The notes below the pieces were generated by a model. The model searched no databases. It was not told the origin of the DNA and worked only from the letters and a program-made list of their open reading frames with translations. The position numbers were made by a program, and so were the translations under genes. DNA of 25,146 nt. Origin: a virus. The stretch lies in IMG/VR virus record IMGVR_UViG_3300047489_000148, positions 1 to 25,146 of that record; one strand, given 5' to 3'. How positions within the stretch are numbered: position 1 is the first letter of the stretch; each line of letters begins with the position of its first letter. This document shows positions 1 through 5,070 of this stretch, piece after piece.

Positions 1-360
1 TCGGACCGCGATGAGATCCTGCGGGGTAAAATCCTTGATTGGTTTCGTGAGATAATTTTTTAATTCTCGGAGCGCTGATTTTAAGACATGAATCTGACTG
101 GTGGGTTTTCCGGTGACCGGGTCGCGATAATAAGTGTCGGCCCAGCGGGCAAACTGATTGATGAGATCGGCGACGATTGGATCTGCGGAGGGAGTGAGCG
201 GATCGAGGCCCGAGGCAAATGCCGCCACCCATCGGGAGTAGTTTTCCTTGGTTGACCGCAGTCCCCAAGGGCCGTGATAGACAACATGCCCGGTGCGCGG
301 GTCGGTTGAGTACCCGAGGTTCTTTGCCTTGTGCCGACAGAGTTTAGGTGTGCGCTTCAT
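1..360 (-). CDS. int: tyrosine recombinase (phage integrase), N-terminal part, cut by window edge
   Basis: A 120-codon frame is open from the ATG at 360 to the left edge, so only the N-terminus is seen. GGGAG lies about 9 bases before the ATG and supports this start. The protein begins MKRTPKLCRHKAKN, continues through VVYHGPWG and STKENYSRWVAAF, and then has a region (about residues 55-120) that looks like a SAM-like core-binding domain (YYRDPVTGKPTSQIHVLKSA). The PKLCRHKA...GPWG...Y..W opening is a form I know from integrases of Planctomycetota and Verrucomicrobiota. The catalytic R-H-R-Y residues would lie outside the window. The candidate attP core is 135 bases upstream, the usual arrangement for an integrase and its site. 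Inferred role: integration into a tRNA-Pro gene, and excision. The family call is by motif resemblance; the gene boundary is firm. Confidence 0.85.
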   Translation of the reverse strand, partial: MKRTPKLCRHKAKNLGYSTDPRTGHVVYHGPWGLRSTKENYSRWVAAFASGLDPLTPSADPIVADLINQFARWADTYYRDPVTGKPTSQIHVLKSALRELKNYLTKPIKDFTPQDLIAVR

Positions 361-372
361 GCGACTTATCTC

Positions 373-395
373 CCTTGAGGATGGTTGCCCCAAGG
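373..395 (-). promoter_or_regulatory. hairpin overlapping the integrase ribosome binding site
   Basis: On the minus strand CCTTGGGG (395-388) can pair with CCTCAAGG (380-373) across a 7-base loop, with one G-U pair. The 3' arm contains part of the AAGGGAG Shine-Dalgarno sequence of the integrase. A transcript could therefore limit integrase translation. This is seen by eye only; no folding energy was computed. Confidence 0.4.
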
Positions 396-443
396 ATTCA
401 GTATACATGAAAAAACGCACATCTCCTTTTCAATCTGCCATGA

Positions 444-678
444 TTTTCTGTACGGTACAGAAAATTGAGGGGTCTCGATTCGTCGTAAGTCTAGTCGGGG
501 ATACAGGATTTGAACCTGCGACCTCTTCCACCCCAAGCGGTTGCAACGAATCCGCAAAAAACCCTGTGTTTATAGCGTTTCATGCACGCATTTTCTGCGA
601 AAAGATATTTTGAAAAAATCGAGGATTTCTGCGGTAATTTGAAGATTTTAAAAACGGTTTTCTGTACGGATTCTGTAC
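444..678. other. attP: candidate phage attachment site attP with flanking arm-type repeats
   Basis: A 235-base noncoding stretch between the integrase and the last lysis-side gene. The core is the tRNA-Pro 3' fragment at 495-536. To its left is a palindrome at 444-464: TTTTCTGTAC, one base, then its reverse complement. To its right are two direct copies: TTTTCTGTAC at 658-667 and ATTCTGTAC at 670-678. Degenerate versions (TTTTCTGCGA at 591-600 and ATTTCTGCGG near 625-634) lie between. A core flanked on both sides by repeated short sites matches the general layout of attP sites of tyrosine recombinases, where the arm sites bind the integrase N-terminal domain. The palindrome could alternatively be an operator for the integrase promoter. 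No convincing protein-coding gene lies in 361-687. Confidence 0.65.
495..536 (-). other. 3' fragment of a tRNA-Pro(GGG) gene; att core
   Basis: Read on the minus strand this is an anticodon loop TTGGGGT (536-530), the 3' anticodon-stem strand GGAAG, variable loop AGGTC, a perfect T-arm (GCAGG, TTCAAAT, CCTGT at 519-503), the acceptor 3' strand ATCCCCG and discriminator A at 495. The acceptor strand implies a 5' CGGGGAT, typical of bacterial tRNA-Pro. The 5' half is absent: the next bases upstream, ACCGC (541-537), do not pair with GGAAG, so tRNA identity ends exactly at the anticodon loop. This is what a phage att core looks like when it restores the 3' end of its target tRNA. It is not a functional tRNA gene. 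Confidence 0.8.
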
Positions 679-687
679 AAAATTTAA

Positions 688-888
688 TCAAAAAATGTCG
701 TGCAATTTCAAAAACATCCGGCGCACCAGATAACCCCGCGCCACGCTGGCGACCGTGAACACCAGGGACATGATTAAATTTTGGTCGAGGCTCATCTGGA
801 TCGAGAGAGCGGATGTCATCATCAATTGCAGGAGGATTGACATCACGAACCCGACCAGCGTGTTGGTGATCGCCTCGATCATGCTCAT
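688..888 (-). CDS. small membrane protein, DUF7220-like
   Basis: A 66-residue protein starting MSMIEAITNTLVGFVMS. The pattern IEA..NT..GF, then two hydrophobic stretches (about residues 10-30 and 38-55), then FTVASVARGYLVRRMF at the C-terminus, is the form I associate with the DUF7220 family of small phage proteins. The function of that family is not known to me. The ATG at 888 follows the TAG of the upstream gene by only 4 bases, which suggests translational coupling. The same frame is open further upstream, but that part overlaps the previous gene in another frame and is an unlikely start. It is the last gene before the attachment site, a usual place for accessory genes. Confidence 0.6.
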   Translation of the reverse strand: MSMIEAITNTLVGFVMSILLQLMMTSALSIQMSLDQNLIMSLVFTVASVARGYLVRRMFLKLHDIF

Positions 889-892
889 GGAT

Positions 893-1405
893 CTAGTCTG
901 CATCAAGGCCGATCTCATCGGGAACACTGAAGATTTTCTCGACCGGGCTGTTGTGCCAGCCAGAGGCCCGCTTGACTGTTTTCTCTCCTCGGAGATGCCT
1001 CCCTGGGCGAGCCGACATGCCGAGCTCACCGCGCTCGCTCGGGATGAGGCAATCGTGGGGGTGCCAAAGAAGCTCGTGGCGGGCGTGCCGTGCGATCAGC
1101 ACTTGAATCTTTTCCTCGGTCCCGGGTCGAGCCATCGTAGGTGACAAGGGCTGGACCCTCATGCTGTCGTATTGATTTTCCTGCTCCTCACGGACGCATC
1201 CGAGCGAGTGTGTCATTTTCGGGAACCCTTTCTTTTTCTTGTCGTAGCAAAGCGCGCAAAGTCTCCGAGCTCGATGCTCACGGACCTTCCCGCACCCGAG
1301 ACAGGTTATTTTCTTTCTCGGTAGTTTGTCATAACAATTAATGCAAAGATTTTTCGCCCGGTGTTTTTTGATCTGCCTGCATCCGGGGCACAAGAATTCT
1401 CTCAT
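893..1405 (-). CDS. hypothetical protein with twin zinc-knuckle motifs
   Basis: 170 residues. The ATG at 1405 was chosen because AGGAG sits 7 bases upstream and because it follows the TAA of the upstream gene by a single base; a longer frame start at 1447 would overlap that gene. The N-terminus has two copies of a CxxC-x11-CxxC unit (C6, C9, C21, C24 and C35, C38, C50, C53), each ending in CYDK, about 29 residues apart, in a Lys/Arg-rich setting. They could bind zinc and possibly nucleic acid. The remainder (about residues 85-170) has a GTEEKIQVLIARHARHEL stretch and no domain I can name. Its place in the lysis/accessory end of the late region does not define a role. No HNH nuclease motif is visible. 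Confidence 0.6.
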   Translation of the reverse strand: MREFLCPGCRQIKKHRAKNLCINCYDKLPRKKITCLGCGKVREHRARRLCALCYDKKKKGFPKMTHSLGCVREEQENQYDSMRVQPLSPTMARPGTEEKIQVLIARHARHELLWHPHDCLIPSERGELGMSARPGRHLRGEKTVKRASGWHNSPVEKIFSVPDEIGLDAD

Positions 1406-1406
1406 G

Positions 1407-1748
1407 TTAAACTCCTGGGATGGCATAGGGGTCTTTCCCACGACCACGACGCATTTTTTTCAGCTTGGCGTGAAATCTCGGATCGCTGAGCTCAATGAAG
1501 TTTTCATCGAGGCTTTGAAAACACATTTTGGTTTTGCCGTTTCGAGCGTAGTCAATCGCGAACTGCTGGATGAGGAGCGGCATGAGGGAGTTTACATAGT
1601 CGGAATCCACTCCAAACACGATCACCAGCCTGCGCAGCATGAGGGTGCGTAGATCCTCGGGATCGACAGCGTTTGCTCCCTTGTCTCGGTTGAGATAGCA
1701 ATGCTCTAAATGAGCCACCCAGGGATCATCCTCGGGGTTTGTTGGCAT
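1407..1748 (-). CDS. hypothetical protein
   Basis: 113 residues starting MPTNPEDDPWVAHLEHCYLN. The frame is open up to 1871, but the ATG at 1748 is preferred. It follows the TAG of the small membrane ORF at 1750-1893 by one base, the same tight spacing as the next junction (TAA, one base, ATG), and the longer form would overlap that ORF completely. The middle is predicted-helical (LRTLMLRRLVIVFGV, then YVNSLMPLLIQQFAI) and the C-terminus is basic (KLKKMRRGRGK). There is no signal peptide or membrane segment. I do not recognise the family. It lies in a chain of overlapping or nearly abutting small genes after the holin-like gene. Confidence 0.5.
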   Translation of the reverse strand: MPTNPEDDPWVAHLEHCYLNRDKGANAVDPEDLRTLMLRRLVIVFGVDSDYVNSLMPLLIQQFAIDYARNGKTKMCFQSLDENFIELSDPRFHAKLKKMRRGRGKDPYAIPGV

Positions 1749-1749
1749 G

Positions 1750-1893
1750 CTAGAGGAGAGCTCCGAGTAACCAGAGGAGAAGTTTTCCGAGAGAAACGAG
1801 TGGACGCTGACTGGCACACTGGCACCCTCCGTAGAGCGTGATCCAAAGCACCCAGCCGATGAGGCCTCCAAGGATAAAGTCCCGGAAGTTCAT
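1750..1893 (-). CDS. 47-residue membrane protein, possible lysis accessory
   Basis: A short frame whose ATG (1893) overlaps the TGA of the holin-like gene as ATGA, the classic coupled junction seen repeatedly in this genome. Its TAG is one base before the next ATG. The protein starts MNFRDFILGGLIGWVLW, has a hydrophobic N-terminal segment (about residues 6-20), the cysteine pair in YGGCQCAS (C24 and C26), and a second hydrophobic stretch near the C-terminus (LLLWLLGALL). Position and shape would suit a lysis accessory such as a spanin component, but the lipobox is not canonical (Y-G-G before the Cys) and there is no periplasmic coiled coil. It is short and easily missed. Confidence 0.5.
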   Translation of the reverse strand: MNFRDFILGGLIGWVLWITLYGGCQCASQRPLVSLGKLLLWLLGALL

Positions 1894-2114
1894 CGGGTTT
1901 TCACCGCGACTCGGGCCTTGATGTAGTTGAGCACGGTGCTGCCGGAAACCAGCAGCGAGAAAAGAGCGGTGATCATCTTGGTCAATGAATCCGCGAGTGT
2001 GGAGCTATCGGAACTGTTGATGACCCCGAAGACGACGGCAAGGGAAATTCCCTGCACGACCATCGTGGTCCAGAATTCGGTTGTCTGCCAGCCTGGCTTG
2101 ATTGGGTCTGCCAT
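1890..2114 (-). CDS. putative holin
   Basis: 74 residues, beginning MADPIKPGWQTTEFWTTMVV. AGGAGG lies 6 bases before the ATG. Two hydrophobic segments (about residues 16-32 and 47-63) are separated by a short polar loop (NSSDSSTLADS) and followed by a basic tail (KARVAVKTR). The TTEFW opening before the first segment is frequent in small two-helix phage holins. Holins accumulate in the inner membrane and set the time of lysis. Its place just after the peptidase gene, with a tiny membrane ORF overlapping its end, fits a lysis cluster. No annotated homologue could be checked. Confidence 0.65.
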   Translation of the reverse strand: MADPIKPGWQTTEFWTTMVVQGISLAVVFGVINSSDSSTLADSLTKMITALFSLLVSGSTVLNYIKARVAVKTR

Positions 2115-2186
2115 TATCGCCTCCTAGTTATTCGACGATTGTCACCCGAGATTTCCAAAAATCCAGCGCTCGGAAAAAATAATTTC

Positions 2187-3671
2187 CTAAGTCTTTTTGC
2201 GACGGCGCTTTACTGGTTTTTTAACCTCGGGTTCCTTGTTTGCGATGGCGCTCCCGCCACGCACCAGAGCGGCCAGCAGAGGGAAACCCGCAAGCGTCAA
2301 CCCGCCCGCCACCAGCATCAAGAAGAGGCTTAGAAAACTTCCCGAGGATGGCAGCGGGTTCGGGATCTTGCGCTTGTCTGCGTCTTTTTTGGGGTCGTAG
2401 TCAGGTCGCACCCTGCGGAGCGCATCCGCAAGCGCCGCAGCTCCGCCATCATAGTCACCTTGGGAATGCAAAACCTTGCCAACACCCTTGGCATCGGGCC
2501 CCGATTGCACCACGATCCGTGGTGAACCCGGAAGCAATCCGATATCCTTGACCGCCCAGGAGTCGGGCCGGTATGACTGGACCAGCAAGATGTCAGCAAA
2601 AGCGTGTAATGAGGGATGATCTTCGAGATCTTTGACAACTGCCTGACACTCAGCTTTAGTGCCGATCACCGTTAAACGGAGCTTCTGACGGTCGTCGATG
2701 AGATCGGTTCCCTTTCCCTCAAGCGCGCTGTAAGCTTGTTTCTTGGAAACCTCAACGCCACCGAGCCAGAACTTCTCGACCCCGGTGTCGATGCGAGAAC
2801 GATCCAAACCGAAGTTGAGTTCCTTCTGTTCGATGACTTTCTCGAGGTGGGATTCGGGTGGCGTGATCGGGGCCTCGGGTTGATCCGCTCCCCAGTTGCC
2901 ATCTGGGAGAAGCTCTCGGTAGCATTGGCGTTTCTTGATCCAGACTCCCCGCTGGTAACCACCGCTGTAGAGCGCAACCTGGTCCGCGTCGATGACCCTC
3001 CACTCATAGGGCACCGCGACCGCGGCGCTGGAGCTTGCGCCCCATTTCTGCCCGTAGGTTTTCACCGGAGGCGAGTCATTGACCGGGATCGGAGGAGGAG
3101 GAGGTGCCAGCAGCACGACCGCCCAGCCACCACCGCCGGAGATCCAGCGTTTCTTGAACTCGCTGGGAGACATCCACTCGTATTTATCCTCGCCGGGAAA
3201 ATTATTGTCCAGGATCGCTGCCCACTTTTCCGAGAGATGCGCAGCGTTTACCATGTGAGCGATCTTGCCACTGTACCTGGGCGAATATCCGTAGGTGACC
3301 GATGGCATCCTCCCGGTCGTGAGAGCGAGCTTGATGAGTGAGGGATCGTTTCCCTCGTACTGAAGATATTGCGCACCCTCGCAATACTTGGCCAGCATCT
3401 TCTCGACCTTCGATGGGTAGCCGCCGCCGAGCTCCTTGGTCATTTTCTTTTGCAGGCCGAGGATGGATTCGACATTCTGCCAGCGTCCGCTGTGCTCGAT
3501 CGAGGTGAAAACGCAAAGGCCAGCGCCATCGCGGCCTCCGGTGTTCTTCATCTGCTCCGAGCCCGGTAGATCGACCTGGATCTCCTCGCTGCCGTCGGGT
3601 GAGGTGCGACCACCCTCGACCGAGGTTGACTCGATCTGGGAAAACATAAGGAGATAGATGAGAAAGTTCAT
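2187..3671 (-). CDS. C39-like (papain-fold) cysteine peptidase with C-terminal membrane segment
   Basis: 494 residues. AAGGA lies 7 bases before the ATG at 3671. The first 10 residues are hydrophobic (MNFLIYLLMF) but too short for a clear signal peptide. Residues about 45-185 carry a peptidase-like domain: GLCVFTS with Cys53, KIAHMVNAAHL with His139, and ILDNNFPG with Asp155/Asn156. That is the Cys-His-Asp/Asn order of papain-like and C39-like enzymes. A WMSPSEF...GGGGWAVVLL end and a proline-rich linker (APPPPPIP) follow. The C-terminal part has a hydrophobic segment (SLFLMLVAGGLTLAGFPLLAAL) and a basic tail (KKPVKRRRKKT). It sits directly before the holin-like gene, so it may cleave a cell-wall peptide bond during lysis or entry; this is inference. 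No classical lysozyme, amidase or CHAP gene is visible in the window. Confidence 0.65.
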   Translation of the reverse strand: MNFLIYLLMFSQIESTSVEGGRTSPDGSEEIQVDLPGSEQMKNTGGRDGAGLCVFTSIEHSGRWQNVESILGLQKKMTKELGGGYPSKVEKMLAKYCEGAQYLQYEGNDPSLIKLALTTGRMPSVTYGYSPRYSGKIAHMVNAAHLSEKWAAILDNNFPGEDKYEWMSPSEFKKRWISGGGGWAVVLLAPPPPPIPVNDSPPVKTYGQKWGASSSAAVAVPYEWRVIDADQVALYSGGYQRGVWIKKRQCYRELLPDGNWGADQPEAPITPPESHLEKVIEQKELNFGLDRSRIDTGVEKFWLGGVEVSKKQAYSALEGKGTDLIDDRQKLRLTVIGTKAECQAVVKDLEDHPSLHAFADILLVQSYRPDSWAVKDIGLLPGSPRIVVQSGPDAKGVGKVLHSQGDYDGGAAALADALRRVRPDYDPKKDADKRKIPNPLPSSGSFLSLFLMLVAGGLTLAGFPLLAALVRGGSAIANKEPEVKKPVKRRRKKT

Positions 3672-3675
3672 GATT

Positions 3676-3726
3676 TCATCCTTGCTTCAAAAGTTTCCTG
3701 ACCGCCCTAATCTCATCAGGAGTCAT
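3676..3726 (-). CDS. possible 16-residue coupling peptide
   Basis: An ATG at 3726 overlaps the TGA of the preceding gene as ATGA, opens 16 codons (MTPDEIRAVRKLLKQG) and stops 4 bases before the ATG of the peptidase gene. The stop region also contains the AAGGA used by the peptidase. It may be a real micro-ORF or leader that hands ribosomes on to the peptidase gene, or it may be chance. There is no good ribosome binding site of its own. Confidence 0.3.
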   Translation of the reverse strand: MTPDEIRAVRKLLKQG

Positions 3727-3911
3727 ACCTGTGCATTAAAATAATTCTTCAACAGCTTTTTAAGTTCACCAATTTTGACTTCAACATCTGAGCCAGCCGG
3801 GAAAAAGTCCGTATCATTAGTTGATCTCTTTTTATTTCTGTTCACGAATGTGACATTATAACCATTCTCTTTGATTTCAACATTTTTAAATTCGCTAATC
3901 AAAATCTCCAT
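3723..3911 (-). CDS. small hypothetical protein downstream of the collar fibre gene
   Basis: 62 residues starting MEILISEFKNVEIKENG. The ATG at 3911 was chosen because GGAG lies 5 bases upstream; the frame extends to 3953 but that part overlaps the fibre gene. The protein is charged, beta-like in the first half (YNVTFVNRNKK) and ends in a predicted helix (VKIGELKKLLKNYF). It is AT-rich compared with the head genes, like the 536-residue tail protein upstream. Small genes directly after a fibre gene can encode fibre assembly factors, but nothing in this sequence proves that. I do not recognise the family. Confidence 0.55.
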   Translation of the reverse strand: MEILISEFKNVEIKENGYNVTFVNRNKKRSTNDTDFFPAGSDVEVKIGELKKLLKNYFNAQV

Positions 3912-3919
3912 GAGATCTC

Positions 3920-5068
3920 CTATGTTTTGATGATGTAATTTAAAACAACGCAAGGTGGAATTGTGTTGTGTCTGCTACCGCTACCAGCAGAGGCATTTGA
4001 GATTGTTGGAGTGAAAGTGTGGGAATGATCTGCCTGTGTGCTTAAGGTTAGGCCTGCCCCTGCTGAACCTTTCCACACCGAACCAGGATAAGGGTCGTAT
4101 CGATCACCACCACTACCAAGATAAGTCAAAACTTCCCTACTAAGTGTGTGGCTATGACTTCCAGCATTTCCTGTGCTTCCACCACTGACTGTGTTGGCGT
4201 GTGTATGACTAGCTAATTCTGCAGTTGTTAAGGCGTGAGTTTCTTCACCAAACCATTGACCCATAGTTCGTGCCGTTTGTGCAGTTCCAGATGGCAGGCC
4301 AGTCCCAGAACTGTTCAGCCCTGTTCCTGTTCCAGCTCCCATTGGTAGTCGGCCTCTAAGATCCGGTAAATTGAAAGTTGTTGAACCGTCACCAGATCCG
4401 TAGGTTGTGCCAATTACTCCAAAAAGTGTCGCGTAGGTGGTTCGACTGACTGCTGAAGCATCACACAAAAGATATCCGGTTGGTGCTGCTGAACCGGCAA
4501 AAGGGAAAAGTGATCCGGTTGGAACTCCAGGGGATGCCACCCATGATGGAGCAGCAGTGCCACCATTTGCCTGAAGTAGCTGCCCTGCTGTTCCGTTAGA
4601 CAGCATTGCAGTCGTGCCAGCAGCAGACTGATAAGGAATTGTTCCACCAGAACCAGCAGCAAGATTAGTTGCTGTGGATGCGGTTCCTGTCAGGGATGCT
4701 GTTATCGTTCCTGCCGAAAAGTTTCCGCTGGCATCACGAATCACCAGCTTGCTTGCGGTGTTTGCGCTGGCGGCGTCCGCTGTAATCACGCCTGTGGAGG
4801 ATGAATAAGTAATTCCGGTTCCTGCGGAAACCGCTGCGCGCGCCCTGGCATCGGTGTAATATAAATTCGTGCCTTCGGTGATGTTTGTCGTGCTGCCCGC
4901 CATGTCGGAAAGGCTCAATGACGCGACCAAAACATTCCCGGTGCCTGCGGAGTTTCCGATCCAAATTTTTGGTGTTGCCGATGCGTTCACCGCAAGCTCC
5001 CCGGCGGCGAGGCCGCTGGGGACGCTGCTTAATGTATAACTTCGCTTGGGCTTTATCGTGTTCGCCAT
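3920..5068 (-). CDS. tail fibre protein with C-terminal phage tail collar domain
   Basis: 382 residues. The N-terminus (MANTIKPKRSY...ELAVN...IWIGN) resembles that of the next fibre gene upstream, suggesting a shared attachment domain. Residues about 55-190 are a Ser/Thr/Ala/Gly-rich fibre shaft (TNLYYTDARARAAVSAGTGI). From about residue 195 comes a tail collar domain (PF07484 type): FPFAGSAAPTGYLLCDASAVSR, LFGVIGTTYG, TTFNLPDLRGRLPMG, several His-rich turns (ASHTHAN, AGSHSHTL, QADHSHTF) and a C-terminal NTIPPCVVLNYIIKT, which is characteristic of this family. It should form part of the receptor-binding fibre at the tail tip. The gene starts 2 bases after the stop of the previous one. Family assignment is confident; the ligand is unknown. 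Confidence 0.9.
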   Translation of the reverse strand: MANTIKPKRSYTLSSVPSGLAAGELAVNASATPKIWIGNSAGTGNVLVASLSLSDMAGSTTNITEGTNLYYTDARARAAVSAGTGITYSSSTGVITADAASANTASKLVIRDASGNFSAGTITASLTGTASTATNLAAGSGGTIPYQSAAGTTAMLSNGTAGQLLQANGGTAAPSWVASPGVPTGSLFPFAGSAAPTGYLLCDASAVSRTTYATLFGVIGTTYGSGDGSTTFNLPDLRGRLPMGAGTGTGLNSSGTGLPSGTAQTARTMGQWFGEETHALTTAELASHTHANTVSGGSTGNAGSHSHTLSREVLTYLGSGGDRYDPYPGSVWKGSAGAGLTLSTQADHSHTFTPTISNASAGSGSRHNTIPPCVVLNYIIKT

Positions 5069-5070
5069 TC

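Noticed and set aside
396-420. Integrase promoter with TATACT
   Set aside because: TATACT is present, but the nearest TTGAAA is 22 bases away, too far for a normal promoter.
293-613. Plus-strand frame of 106 codons containing GDTGFEPATS
   Set aside because: This is the well-known false translation of the T-arm end of a tRNA on the opposite strand, and it lies inside the att region.
480-620. Complete tRNA gene on the minus strand
   Set aside because: Only the part from the anticodon loop to the 3' end is present; the upstream bases form neither the anticodon stem nor a D-arm or acceptor 5' strand.
2115-2186. Terminator between peptidase and holin-like genes
   Set aside because: Only a 5-bp CCGAG/CTCGG stem with a long loop and no T run after it.
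2736-3341. 201-codon plus-strand frame opposite the peptidase gene
   Set aside because: It is a GC-driven shadow; the minus-strand frame has the peptidase motifs and a ribosome binding site.
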